Part shown: positions 9,482 through 18,113 of the stretch, in pieces
Layout of the letters: every line of letters begins with the position of its first letter
Position numbering within the stretch: the stretch's first letter is position 1
NCBI GenBank assembly: GCA_011089965.1
Contig: JAANAU010000009.1
Span: 43,156 to 107,155 of the forward strand
Source: Magnetococcales bacterium
Lineage (GTDB): Bacteria > Pseudomonadota > Magnetococcia > Magnetococcales > Magnetaquicoccaceae
Direction of reading: 5' to 3'
DNA: 64,000 nt
Notes under the pieces: model-generated
Databases searched by the model: none
What the model was told of the DNA's origin: nothing
What the model saw: only the letters and a program-made list of their open reading frames with translations
Made by a program: the position numbers and the translations under genes

Positions 9482-10771
9482 TTATGTTTTCCTGGCGGGT
9501 GGGGAACAGAAGAAGTGGATGGTGGCTCTGGTGCCGCCGTTGTGGGTTTCGGTTCCGTCGAGTTGCAGGTGCCAGCCTTGATGGTCGCAGATCCGTTTGA
9601 CCAGAGTCAGACCGATGCCAAATCCTTCCGGATGGGCGAGGTGGCGTGGCAAAACCGCATCCGTGAGTCGGGTGTGCAGACCGGGTCCGGTGTCCTGGAT
9701 GGTGAGAGAGGTGGCATTTTGTTGGATGTGGATATGACCTTGATCGGTATAGGCAAAGGCATTGCGGATCAGATTGGCGATGGCCACGAAGAGCAGTTGG
9801 CGATCCACGTTCAGTCGCAGTGTCGGATCGGTTTGGCAGACAATCTCTATGGGTTTGTTTTTCAGAATGAATCGATGTTTTTCCACCGCATCCTGGATGA
9901 TCTGTGCGACTTGGGTCTGTTCATCCGGGGGCCAGATACGTTCTTCGCGTGCCATCAGCAAGAGTGCTGCACCCGTTTCGGCCATGTCGCGTGCGGCCCG
10001 TTCGATGCGCAAGAGGCGGTTTTTGTGTTTGGTGGAGAGCGCGTTTTCCTCCAGCAACAGTTCGGTGGCACCCAGGATCACGGTCAGAGAGGTGCGCAAT
10101 TCGTGGCTGAGATCGGCTGTAAAGGCCCGTTCCCGTTCGGTGAAGGCCTGAATGCGCGCCAGATGGAGATCAAAGGCGCGGGCCAGTTCGCCTACCTCGT
10201 CGTGGGCAAAGTCTGTGGACAGATGTAAAGACCAGGGATTAGTGGAAAGGCTTTTGACCCGGTCAGCCAACTCTGTGACCGGGGCGATGGTCAGGCCGAC
10301 CAGCCAGAATCCGCCTGCTGCCGACAGAAGGATGATGACCAGGATGCTGCTGCCGATGAAGAGCAGCAGGCGCTGTTCGCGTTTTTGTTGCCAGGTGGTG
10401 TCATAAAGCAGAATGTAGCGCAGATCCAGACGATCTGCCACGATGGCGCGGTAGGACAAACTCCCGATGGTCAGGTTGTGGCGGCCTGGGGACAGGTGTG
10501 CCAACTCGTGTGGAAGATCGTCGGGTGTGGGGGCGGTTTTGTGTCGGAGATAACCGTGCAAGGTAATGGTTCTGGGTGGCAGGGAGTTGGGGTTGCGCTG
10601 GCGGCGGGCGAACAGATCATCCAGTTCGGCCTGCAAGGTTTCATCGATGATGCGTTCGCCGAGGTCATGGGTGGCCAGAAACAGGGCCACAGCCATCACG
10701 GTGCCGATTGCGGCTCCGAAGGCGGCGAATGTGATTGCAATGCGCTGGCGGAGTTCAAGTTTGGGACGCAT
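9482..10771 (-). CDS. Sensor histidine kinase of a two-component system
   Basis: A 429-residue kinase. TM1 lies at about 11-34 and is followed by a periplasmic sensor of about 120 residues with no recognisable fold. TM2 (LLFIGSSILVIILLSAAGGF) leads to HAMP. The HisKA box is DLSHELRTSLTVILGATELL, and the HATPase N box ANLIRNAFAYT, G1 DTGPGL and G2 GIGLTLVKRI are all present, so it should be active. The start MRPKLELRQR at 10771 is chosen because it overlaps the response-regulator stop by 17 bp; the longer frame runs antisense-like through the regulator. The arrangement resembles QseC/TctE-type kinases. The signal is unknown. Confidence 0.88.
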   Translation of the reverse strand: MRPKLELRQRIAITFAAFGAAIGTVMAVALFLATHDLGERIIDETLQAELDDLFARRQRNPNSLPPRTITLHGYLRHKTAPTPDDLPHELAHLSPGRHNLTIGSLSYRAIVADRLDLRYILLYDTTWQQKREQRLLLFIGSSILVIILLSAAGGFWLVGLTIAPVTELADRVKSLSTNPWSLHLSTDFAHDEVGELARAFDLHLARIQAFTERERAFTADLSHELRTSLTVILGATELLLEENALSTKHKNRLLRIERAARDMAETGAALLLMAREERIWPPDEQTQVAQIIQDAVEKHRFILKNKPIEIVCQTDPTLRLNVDRQLLFVAIANLIRNAFAYTDQGHIHIQQNATSLTIQDTGPGLHTRLTDAVLPRHLAHPEGFGIGLTLVKRICDHQGWHLQLDGTETHNGGTRATIHFFCSPPARKT

Positions 10772-11459
10772 CGGGCAGTGCCAGACGGTAGCCAATACCC
10801 CGCAGGGTATGGAGCAGGGGAGGTGTGCTTTTTGGAGTGGGATCGATGGCGCTGCGCAAGGTATGCATGTGGACGCGCAAGGCATCGCTGTCCGGGGGCG
10901 AGTCGCCCCAGATAGCGGTTTCCAGGTCGTGCCGTTCGACGATGCCTGGGGAACGCAGCATGAGTGTTTCAAGGATTTTCAGAGGGATGGCAGACAACTC
11001 CAGAGTGCGTTCGCCCCGTTGTACCCGCATGGTGTCCCGGTTGAACTCCAGGTCCGCCACATGCAGGGTGCGGGTGAGTCGTCCGCTGGCACGTCTGGTC
11101 AAGGCGCGGATGCGCAGTTCCAGCTCTTTGAGTCGGAACGGTTTGGTCAGGTAGTCGTCGGCACCATGCAGAAAACCCGCCTCCAGTTCTGCCGGGCTGG
11201 TGCGGGCGGTCAGCATGATGATCGGCAGTTGGCTGCCCGCCTCCTGGCGCAGTTTGCGACACAAGGTCAAGCCATCCATGCCAGGCAACATCAGATCCAG
11301 AACCAGGATGTCGTAGGAGTGGACCAGAGCCAGATGGAGTCCGGTAAGCCCATCCATGGCCACATCCACGACATCGCCCCGTTCGGCGAAATAGTCTGCC
11401 AGGTTGGCGGCCAGATCGGCATGGTCTTCGATGAAGAGGATTTTTAAAGGGGTGTGCAT
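10755..11459 (-). CDS. OmpR/PhoB-family response regulator
   Basis: A 234-residue regulator. The receiver has the acidic pair in ILFIEDHADL, the phosphoacceptor in ILVLDLMLPGMDG and the lysine in DDYLTKPFRL. The C-terminal winged helix shows LSAIPLKILETLMLRSPGIV and the end RVHMHTLRSAID, then LHTLRGIGYRL. It is the first gene of the pair and overlaps the kinase. ATG 11459 has a weak GGA eight bases upstream; an alternative ATG lies two codons earlier. Targets are unknown; the adjacent TauE/SafE operon on the same strand is one candidate. Confidence 0.9.
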   Translation of the reverse strand: MHTPLKILFIEDHADLAANLADYFAERGDVVDVAMDGLTGLHLALVHSYDILVLDLMLPGMDGLTLCRKLRQEAGSQLPIIMLTARTSPAELEAGFLHGADDYLTKPFRLKELELRIRALTRRASGRLTRTLHVADLEFNRDTMRVQRGERTLELSAIPLKILETLMLRSPGIVERHDLETAIWGDSPPDSDALRVHMHTLRSAIDPTPKSTPPLLHTLRGIGYRLALPDASQT

Positions 11460-11603
11460 GGCCATCCAGCATAATGGAAGGGAGAGGATCTGCCAAGCCA
11501 ATAATAATTATCGAACGGTACGATAATTGCATGATGCCACCCGAAATCCTCCGGTCATCCGGGGGGTGGTTGCGAATTTGACGCCTTGAGGAGTTGAATC
11601 CAG

Positions 11604-12788
11604 ATGAATCTGTCCAGTCCATGGCGTACGATGGTTGGGGAAGGGATCCCGGGGGTACACCCGGAGAACAACAGCGTGCCACCCGGCATGCGGCGGGTGC
11701 AGACCCGGTGTCAAGGGTGCGGTCAGTCGTTGGGGATTCTCTATCCCGAGGCTGTGACCCGCTGGAAAGTGCCCTGTTCGGGTTGCGGTTTGCCCATTGC
11801 CATTGAGCTGGTGGGGGGCAAACGGTGTCTGGTTTTTCAGGTGCGCGGCACAAGGACCGTGGAACGGATCGGATTGACCGATCAGCGTCGGCGTTTTTTT
11901 CGTGCCCGTTGTTTTACCTGTGATGAGCATCTGGTGGTTCCGGAGCCGGAACTGGGGCGTCTGCGGAGCTGTCATCGCTGCGGACTGGAGTACCTGGTGC
12001 GTGCGGATGGGGAGGTTTATTATGAAACCACGGTGCGGATCAACGATGAGTTGACCACCTATCGGGACAAGGTGCAGGAGTTTTCCGGGTATGTGGCTCA
12101 GAAACAGATGGCCTTTTTTCCCGGAGAAGAGGTGCCCTCTGCGGTGCGCAAGGCCGAACGTCATCCGTTGGCCGAGCGGGGACAACGCAGCGAGGAGGGG
12201 GTGCAGACCCGTCTGTCGGCATTGCAGGCCGAGCTGTCCAGGATGATGCAGGAACGGGAGCAGTGGTTGAATCGGCTGGAGGCGCATGGTGCGGCTGTGC
12301 GCGCCCTGGATGATGCCCTGGCCAGTGCGACACGGCTGAAGGCGCGGATCCGTGAGCTGGAGGAGGAGGGGCAGCGCAACCGTGTCCGGTTGCACACCCT
12401 GGAAGAGGAAAATGCCCGGCTGGTGCTGAAGATCGCGGCCTGTGAGCAGCCGGAAAAGGTTGTTGTGCCGGAGAGTGTCTGGTCGCGTTCGGCCCAGGGG
12501 GGGGAGATCACCGAGTTGCGTGATGAAGAAGGTTGGTATTGCGAAGAGGGTGAAGAGGGGTATTTCGGGCCGGACAATGCCATCGGGGCAGCCAGGCGTC
12601 TGTTGGGGATCAAGGGGCAGCCGACCGTTGCGCGCATCAAGACCGCGTTTCGGCGGCGGGTGAAGCGGTATCATCCGGATGTGGTGGCTGCGTTGGGTTT
12701 GGAGCTGCGGGAGCTGGCCCACCGCAAGATGCAGGAGATCAACCGGGCGTATGGGGTGTTGATGAAAGAGTACGGACATGGGACATAG
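11604..12788 (+). CDS. Zinc-ribbon, coiled-coil, J-domain protein
   Basis: A 394-residue protein with an unusual domain order. The N-terminal third holds cysteine pairs: CQGCGQSL with CSGC, then CFTC with CHRCGLEY. These suggest two zinc ribbons. Residues about 205-285 are a charged coiled coil (QAELSRMMQEREQWLNRLEA onward). The last 80 residues form a J domain with RRRVKRYHPDVVAAL; the HPD motif is at about 357-359, so it could stimulate an Hsp70 ATPase. It lacks the G/F and substrate domains of DnaJ and is a type III J protein. It overlaps the following TPR-SPOR gene by 11 bp, implying a joint job. Specific function unknown. Confidence 0.75.
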   Translation: MNLSSPWRTMVGEGIPGVHPENNSVPPGMRRVQTRCQGCGQSLGILYPEAVTRWKVPCSGCGLPIAIELVGGKRCLVFQVRGTRTVERIGLTDQRRRFFRARCFTCDEHLVVPEPELGRLRSCHRCGLEYLVRADGEVYYETTVRINDELTTYRDKVQEFSGYVAQKQMAFFPGEEVPSAVRKAERHPLAERGQRSEEGVQTRLSALQAELSRMMQEREQWLNRLEAHGAAVRALDDALASATRLKARIRELEEEGQRNRVRLHTLEEENARLVLKIAACEQPEKVVVPESVWSRSAQGGEITELRDEEGWYCEEGEEGYFGPDNAIGAARRLLGIKGQPTVARIKTAFRRRVKRYHPDVVAALGLELRELAHRKMQEINRAYGVLMKEYGHGT

Positions 12789-13821
12789 CCGGATGGGATC
12801 CTGGGTGCGCGGATGGCGCACGATGCCATGGTGGCTGATGGTGCATGTCAGCGTGGCGATTGGGGCTGGCGACCCGGTGGAGAGCGGACGGGCTTTGTTG
12901 CGTTCCCGGGAGTATGCCCGGGCTGTGGAGCACTTTTCCGGTCTGCTGGAGAGTCCGGACGGAGGGGTGGAACGGCGTCTGGCCGCTTTGGAGGGGCGGT
13001 GCGAGGCCTTGACCCGGCAGGCATTGGCCGAGAGGCGGGTGGATCTGGCCGTGCGCGCGGTCGAGGATTGCTCCGAACGGATTCGGCTGGATGCAGGTGC
13101 GGCGCGGGTCTGGCGCTGGCGGGGGGTGGCGCGGTTGGCTGCCAATCAGCCGGATCAGGCATTGATCAATTTCAACCATGCCTTGCGGTTGCAGCCCGAT
13201 GATCCGGTCACGTTGCAAGAGCGCGGCGTGGTCTTTCTCGGTCTGGGTCGTCACAGTGAGGCCGAAAGCGACTTTTCGCAGGTGGCCCGTCTGGAGCCGC
13301 AGCAGGGATGGTGGCATTTCAATCAGGGATTGCTGTTGGCCCGCCAGGGTAAAAACGGGGAGGCGGTGGCAGCCTGGCGTGAATTCATCCGGTTGCGCGG
13401 GGAGGGAAGTCTGGAGTGGCTCTCCGGGTTGGCAGGCCGGAGTCAGAGTTGGCCCGAGGTGCGTCGGGTGGTGGATCTGCTGATGAAAAAACCTGGGGAG
13501 GGTGGGGCTGCCCCTGCCCCTGTTTCCGCCCCTGTTGCGGCTGTGGCTCCTGCTGCCGTGACGCCATCTGCGGCCTCTTCCGGGAGTGGCGGGTATCTGT
13601 TGCGGTTGGGTTCGTTCCAGGACCGGGGCAATCTGGCAACGGCGCGTCGCACCCTGGATCCATTGGGTTGGACCATACGCGAAGAGGAGGTGATGGTGGG
13701 GGAGCGGCGTTTCTACCGTCTCATGAGTGGACCCTATCCCAACGAGGCTGAGGCGCGTCAAGCCTTGGAGCAGGCAGGGCGTTTGCCAGGCATTCAGCCT
13801 GAAATTCAGCGCGTCCGGTGA
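12778..13821 (+). CDS. Exported TPR protein with C-terminal SPOR domain
   Basis: A 347-residue protein. A short hydrophobic N-terminus (MPWWLMVHVSVAIGAGDP) is likely a signal or anchor. TPR-type helices follow through about 240 (e.g. VWRWRGVARLAANQPDQALI, then FNHALRLQPDDPVTLQERG). A Pro/Ala-rich linker leads to a SPOR domain (YLLRLGSFQDRGNLATARR, then FYRLMSGPYPNEAEARQALE). SPOR domains bind peptidoglycan lacking stem peptides at division sites, so this may scaffold an envelope or septal complex. It overlaps the J-domain gene by 11 bp. Downstream is repeat copy B. Confidence 0.75.
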   Translation: MGHSRMGSWVRGWRTMPWWLMVHVSVAIGAGDPVESGRALLRSREYARAVEHFSGLLESPDGGVERRLAALEGRCEALTRQALAERRVDLAVRAVEDCSERIRLDAGAARVWRWRGVARLAANQPDQALINFNHALRLQPDDPVTLQERGVVFLGLGRHSEAESDFSQVARLEPQQGWWHFNQGLLLARQGKNGEAVAAWREFIRLRGEGSLEWLSGLAGRSQSWPEVRRVVDLLMKKPGEGGAAPAPVSAPVAAVAPAAVTPSAASSGSGGYLLRLGSFQDRGNLATARRTLDPLGWTIREEEVMVGERRFYRLMSGPYPNEAEARQALEQAGRLPGIQPEIQRVR

Positions 13822-13895
13822 TTTTTGCGGGGAGTGACCGGTTCCGGATGTTGGTGTGTGGCAGAAATATCCGTTACCCTTTCTTGGAGGCTGTC

Positions 13896-14158
13896 TGGTG
13901 ATTCCTGAGCCGAGCATGAATATCCAATGATTGAAAAAAAAGAGGGGGTCTGGGGGATTCATCCCCCAGGGTTTTAATGTTTTAAAAATAATTGATTAAA
14001 CCAAAACCATTTTGGAATGTGTCATTTGTTTTGTTGGGGCGTTGCCCCAAACCCCACCAAGGGCTTTGCCCTTGGATCCCACCAGGGGGGTAACCCCCCT
14101 GGACCCCTGAAGATGGTGTTGTATGGACTCTCTATTGATCCTATTCAAAATCACCAAA
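13896..14158 (+). repeat. Hairpin intergenic repeat, copy B
   Basis: It begins with TGGTGATTCCTGAGCCGAGC and ends with AATCACCAAA, an imperfect terminal inverted repeat. Inside are the A-run, the GGGGGATTCATCCCCC hairpin, an A/T-rich middle, then GGGGCGTTGCCCC, AAGGGCTTTGCCCTT and GGGGGGTAACCCCCC hairpins. It fills the 370 bp gap between the TPR-SPOR gene and the next small gene. Confidence 0.85.
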
Positions 14159-14188
14159 CAACTTCTTGGGGATGAGTGATCGGCAGGC

Positions 14189-14590
14189 ATGCGCAGCGAC
14201 AAGGGATCGGGCATGGGCAAACGCGACCATATGGTCAGAATCTATCGGGATTTTTTGTGGTTGCAACAGAACCGGGGTTTGACGCCATCGGTGCCGTTGT
14301 TGCCGGTTGCAGAGAGCGTCCCCCTGGTGCCAACCCTGGAATCGGCGCTGCCGGTGGTGGTGCCGGAGGTCGAAGAGCAGCAGGAGCGCCATCCGGTCAC
14401 AATCCCGGATCGACGCGCCTTGTGGGAGGGGATGGTGCATGCGGCTTCGGGTCGGGCAGGGCAACGACCACAGGCAGTTGTGTGTGCGGCCCGGTTTCGC
14501 GCCTGGCAGATCGAGGCCGGTGCGAGTGGAAATCCTTTGGAACCAAAGCCTGCGGCCATTGCGCAGCGGACGGATCCGGCCCATAATTGA
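14189..14590 (+). CDS. Hypothetical protein preceding mamK
   Basis: A 133-residue soluble protein with no family I recognise. It has a basic start (KRDHMVRIYRDFLWLQQN), a Pro/Val/Glu-rich linker (VPLLPVAESVPLVPTLESA) and a C-terminal helical part (RALWEGMVHAASGRAGQRPQ). It sits 70 bp before the mamK-like gene on the same strand. An internal ATG at 14213, with GGGA upstream, is an alternative start. By position it could be a MamK partner, but it has no acidic repeat like MamJ, so this is only a guess. Coding status is plausible but not certain. Confidence 0.45.
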   Translation: MRSDKGSGMGKRDHMVRIYRDFLWLQQNRGLTPSVPLLPVAESVPLVPTLESALPVVVPEVEEQQERHPVTIPDRRALWEGMVHAASGRAGQRPQAVVCAARFRAWQIEAGASGNPLEPKPAAIAQRTDPAHN

Positions 14591-14660
14591 ACCTGGGGAT
14601 ATCCCGGGTGGATGATTGGGGTGAGAACGGGCGGATCGGTCCATGAGTCAGGAGGTGGTC

Positions 14661-15698
14661 ATGACAAGCGGTAGTGGCGGTCGGGCATTGTTGTTGGGCA
14701 TTGATCTGGGTACGGCGCGCACTGCCGTGGTGAGTAATCGATCCTTGCGGGCCTTGATCGGTTCTGTGGTGGGTTATCCCAAGGATATCATCGGGGTCAA
14801 GATCCTCAACCGCACCCAGGTCATCGGAATGGAGGCGATTGAAAAACGTTCCTGCCTGGATCTCCACTATCCGTTGCAGGATGGGGTGCTCAAGGAGGCC
14901 AGCGACAAGGATCTCGAAGCGGCCAAAGAGTTGTTGCGGCATCTCGTGACTCTGGCCGATCCCAAGGCCGGGGACAAGGTGTGCGGCATTATCGGGGTTC
15001 CGGCGCGTGCCTCCGTGGCCAACAAAGGGCAGTTGCTCAAGATTGCCGGGGAGTTGATGGACATCGCCATGGTGGTCTCCGAACCGTTCATGGTGGCCTA
15101 TGGTCAGAACAGGCTGAACAATGCCATTGTGGTGGATGTTGGCGCCGGCACCATTGATCTGTGTGCCTTGCGGGGTACGGTCCCGACTCCTGAAAGTCAG
15201 GTGAGCATTCTCAAAGGCGGCAATTATATTGATCGTCTGCTGGAGTCGGCGATTCGCGATGCCTATGCCGGAGTGCAGATGGATCGCTATCTGGCCCAGG
15301 CCATCAAAGAGCGCCATGCCTTTGTGGGACCGGCAGAACAGAAAATCGTCGTGCCCATGCGTCTGAACGGCAAGCCTGCCGAGCTGGATGTCACCGAGGC
15401 CGTGCGTCTTACCTGCGAAACCATTGTCGTGGACATCGTGGAAAACATCAAACGGATGGTTTTGCTGTTTGATCCGGAAAATCAATCCGAGGCTTTGGCC
15501 AATCTGATTCTGGCAGGAGGCGGATCGCGCATCCGGGGGTTGGGTGCGATGATCGAAGCGCAGTTGCGTGATTATGGACCGGTGCGGGTGACGGCAGTGG
15601 CCGATCCGGAGTTTGCGGGTGCCGATGGTGCGTTGCGCCTGGCCATGGAGCTGCCTCCGGAGTATTGGGATCAGATCGGAGAGAAGGTCGGGAATTGA
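14661..15698 (+). CDS. mamK: MamK-like magnetosome actin
   Basis: A 345-residue actin-like ATPase, matching MamK (about 350) in length. The phosphate-1 loop is LLLGIDLGTARTAVVSN and phosphate-2 is AIVVDVGAGTIDLCALRGTV; the adenosine motif is LILAGGGSRIRGLG. MamK-specific blocks are clear: SVVGYPKDIIGVKIL, LHYPLQDGVLKE, GIIGVPARASVANKG, VVSEPFMVAYG and the ending MELPPEYW. MamK forms cytoplasmic filaments that align magnetosomes into chains. GGAGG five bases before ATG 14661 decides this start over an ATG six codons earlier. No other magnetosome gene (mamA, B, E, I, M, O, Q) is in the window. Four bases separate it from rfbF, so they may be co-transcribed. Confidence 0.85.
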   Translation: MTSGSGGRALLLGIDLGTARTAVVSNRSLRALIGSVVGYPKDIIGVKILNRTQVIGMEAIEKRSCLDLHYPLQDGVLKEASDKDLEAAKELLRHLVTLADPKAGDKVCGIIGVPARASVANKGQLLKIAGELMDIAMVVSEPFMVAYGQNRLNNAIVVDVGAGTIDLCALRGTVPTPESQVSILKGGNYIDRLLESAIRDAYAGVQMDRYLAQAIKERHAFVGPAEQKIVVPMRLNGKPAELDVTEAVRLTCETIVVDIVENIKRMVLLFDPENQSEALANLILAGGGSRIRGLGAMIEAQLRDYGPVRVTAVADPEFAGADGALRLAMELPPEYWDQIGEKVGN

Positions 15699-15702
15699 TG
15701 CC

Positions 15703-16476
15703 ATGAAGGTGGTGATCCTGGCAGGTGGACTGGGTACCCGGATCGCCGAGGAGACCCACAGCCGCCCCAAACCCATGATCGAGATCGGCGGCAAGCCGAT
15801 TCTTTGGCACATCATGAAGATGTATTCTGCCCATGGGATGCAGGAGTTCATCATCTGTTGCGGCTATAAAGGGTATGTGATCAAAGAGTATTTTTCTAAT
15901 TATTTCCTGCACATGTCCGATGTCACCTTTGACATGGCCAACAATCGCATGCATGTGCATCAGCAGCATGTCGAACCCTGGAAAGTGACTCTGGTCGATA
16001 CCGGGGACAAGACCATGACCGGTGGTCGTCTGAAGCGGGTCGCCCCTTTCTTACAGGATGAAGATGCTTTTTGTTTTACCTATGGGGATGGGGTATCGGA
16101 TATTGATTTGACTGCCGAGGTGGCGTTTCATCGTCAACATGGTCGTTTGGCCACCGTGACTGCCGTGCAGCCGCCGGGTCGTTATGGGGCGTTGCGCATG
16201 CAGGGTGAGCAGGTGACCGGGTTCACCGAAAAGCCTTTGGGGGATGGGGGATTGATCAATGGGGGTTTTTTTGTGCTTTCGCCGCGCTGTCTGGAGTTGA
16301 TCCACGGGGATGAGGAGATCTGGGAGTTGCAACCCTTGAACACCCTGGTGGCCCGGGGTGAGTTGATGGCGTATGCCCATCGTGGTTTTTGGCATGCCAT
16401 GGACACGTTGCGGGACAAGAATCTGTTGGAAGAGCATTGGGCTTCGGGGCGGGCACCGTGGAAGCGTTGGGAGTGA
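15703..16476 (+). CDS. rfbF: Glucose-1-phosphate cytidylyltransferase
   Basis: A 257-residue sugar nucleotidyltransferase with the signature VVILAGGLGTRIAEETHSRP and KPMIEIGGKPILWHIMKMYS. Later blocks FCFTYGDGVSDIDL, TAVQPPGRYGAL and FWHAMDTLRDKNLLEEHW are typical of RfbF/DdhA. It makes CDP-glucose from CTP and glucose-1-phosphate, the entry to CDP-3,6-dideoxy and branched sugars. It starts 4 bp after mamK. The usual next gene, CDP-glucose 4,6-dehydratase (rfbG), is absent from the window. Its product must come from elsewhere or this branch is incomplete. Confidence 0.9.
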   Translation: MKVVILAGGLGTRIAEETHSRPKPMIEIGGKPILWHIMKMYSAHGMQEFIICCGYKGYVIKEYFSNYFLHMSDVTFDMANNRMHVHQQHVEPWKVTLVDTGDKTMTGGRLKRVAPFLQDEDAFCFTYGDGVSDIDLTAEVAFHRQHGRLATVTAVQPPGRYGALRMQGEQVTGFTEKPLGDGGLINGGFFVLSPRCLELIHGDEEIWELQPLNTLVARGELMAYAHRGFWHAMDTLRDKNLLEEHWASGRAPWKRWE

Positions 16477-16501
16477 CCATGCGGGATCGGGAGTTTGGTT
16501 G

Positions 16502-17050
16502 ATGGGATCCCGGTTTGTGGTTCAGACCACGCCGTTGGCTGGGTTGTTGGTGTTGCAGCGTCAGCCTGCGGGTGACAGTCGCGGTTTGTTCGAGCGGTTG
16601 TATTGTCAGGAGGAGTTGGCTGAGCATCTGGCCGGGCGTAGCATTGTGCAGATCAACCACTCCTGGAGTGCCAGTCGCGGCACGGTGCGAGGATTGCATT
16701 TTCAGCATCCACCCTATGCCGAGACCAAATGTGTGCAGTGTTTGCATGGTGAGGTGTTTGATGTGGCGGTGGATTTGCGGCGCGACTCACCGACTTATCT
16801 GCATTGGCATGCCGAGTTGTTGAGTGCCACCAATCACAAGACTCTCCTGATTCCGGAAGGGTTTGCTCACGGGTTTCAGACCCTGTCCGACGGGTGTCGG
16901 ATGCTCTATTTTCATACGCAATATTATTGTCCCGAGGCCGAGGGTGGAATGCATGTTCTGGATCCGCGTTTGGCCATCCGTTGGCCTTTGCCCGTGACCG
17001 GGTTGTCCGCGCGGGATGCAGGGTTTGCCATGTTGACGGCAACCGCATGA
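16502..17050 (+). CDS. dTDP-4-dehydrorhamnose 3,5-epimerase family protein
   Basis: A 182-residue cupin of the RmlC family. The active-site segment SRGTVRGLHFQHPPYAETK carries the catalytic histidine, and the downstream tyrosine region is YFHTQYYCPEAEGGM. Also visible are HGEVFDVAVDLRRDSPTY and PEGFAHGFQTLSD. These enzymes epimerise C3 and/or C5 of 4-keto-6-deoxy sugars. Next to rfbF, the substrate may be a CDP- rather than dTDP-sugar, so I leave the symbol blank. It is separated from rfbF by 25 bp; the next gene is the ATPase cassette, 50 bp away. Confidence 0.85.
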   Translation: MGSRFVVQTTPLAGLLVLQRQPAGDSRGLFERLYCQEELAEHLAGRSIVQINHSWSASRGTVRGLHFQHPPYAETKCVQCLHGEVFDVAVDLRRDSPTYLHWHAELLSATNHKTLLIPEGFAHGFQTLSDGCRMLYFHTQYYCPEAEGGMHVLDPRLAIRWPLPVTGLSARDAGFAMLTATA

Positions 17051-17099
17051 ATGTCCTGCATCTGAACCAGGCAGACCGACATGTTGCCCGGGAGGAGCC

Positions 17100-18113
17100 A
17101 TGCTGAATCGCATTGAGCTGAAAAATTTTGGCCCTTTGGTGCATCTGGAGTGGTCGGACCTTGGCCCGGTCAATCTGATCATTGGTGCCAATGGTTCTGG
17201 CAAGACTTTCTTGTTGAAAGCCTGTTATAGCGTTATGAGGATGTTGGAGGAGTACAGGCGGGGCAATGACCAGCGGACAGCAGCAGAGATTCTGGCTGAA
17301 AAGCTTTATTGGACCTTTCAGCCGGACAAGATTGGTGATCTTGTCACCAAGGGTGCGGATGGTGCATTGTGGTGCAGAATGGATGTGGATCAGCGTTCCT
17401 TGATGTACGGTTTTGGCAAGGATACGACCAGACAGATTTCATCACTGGAGAATCATGTTCTGCCCAGGACTAGTAACTCTTTGTTTTTGCCTGCAAAAGA
17501 AGTTTTGTCCCTTCATCAGATCATTCTGAAATCTCGCGAACAAGACAAGATTTTTGGCTTTGACGATACATATCTTGATCTGGCGCGTGCCTTGCGTCAG
17601 TCAACCAGGATGGGCAAAAATTTCGCGGAGTTTGCCAGGTCGCGACAGAGTCTGGAAGAGATTTCAGGCGGTCGTGTGGAATATGATGAAGCGTCGGGTC
17701 GTTGGCAGTTCAAAAAAGGCAACCAGAAGTTTCCGGTTGGTGTGGTTGCAGAGGGTATCAAAAAGATTGCTATTTTGGATATTCTGCTCGGCAACAGGTA
17801 TTTGGATACCAGTTCGGTGGTATTCATCGATGAGCCGGAATCGGCGTTGCATCCTGAGGCGATTGCCAAATTGTTGGATATTATTGTGGTGCTTGCCATT
17901 CGCGGTGTTCAGTTTTTTCTTGCCAGCCACTCTTATTTTGTCATCAAGAAATTATTTTTATTGGCGCAAGAGCATGGTGTCTCCATTCCGGTTTTATCTC
18001 TTCATGATCATGATTGGACTGCGGCCAATTTAAAGGATGGGATGCCGGATAATGCGATCATTGAGGAGTCGATCAGGCTCTACAAGGCTGAAGTTGAGTT
18101 GGCTTTTCAATGA
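17100..18113 (+). CDS. ABC/OLD-like AAA ATPase of a two-gene cassette
   Basis: A 337-residue soluble ATPase of the AAA_15/AAA_21 type. The N-terminus MLNRIELKNFGPL is followed by Walker A GANGSGKT (29-36). Late motifs are EGIKKIAILDILLGN, Walker B SSVVFIDEPESALHPEAIA and the switch-histidine segment FFLASHSYFVIKK. Such proteins are SMC-like dimers used in OLD/RecF-type repair and in many anti-phage systems. It has a strong GGAGGAG ribosome site and overlaps its partner as ATGA. The pair is visibly more AT-rich than flanking genes and interrupts a sugar operon, which points to acquisition. The effector role of the partner is inferred. Confidence 0.8.
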   Translation: MLNRIELKNFGPLVHLEWSDLGPVNLIIGANGSGKTFLLKACYSVMRMLEEYRRGNDQRTAAEILAEKLYWTFQPDKIGDLVTKGADGALWCRMDVDQRSLMYGFGKDTTRQISSLENHVLPRTSNSLFLPAKEVLSLHQIILKSREQDKIFGFDDTYLDLARALRQSTRMGKNFAEFARSRQSLEEISGGRVEYDEASGRWQFKKGNQKFPVGVVAEGIKKIAILDILLGNRYLDTSSVVFIDEPESALHPEAIAKLLDIIVVLAIRGVQFFLASHSYFVIKKLFLLAQEHGVSIPVLSLHDHDWTAANLKDGMPDNAIIEESIRLYKAEVELAFQ

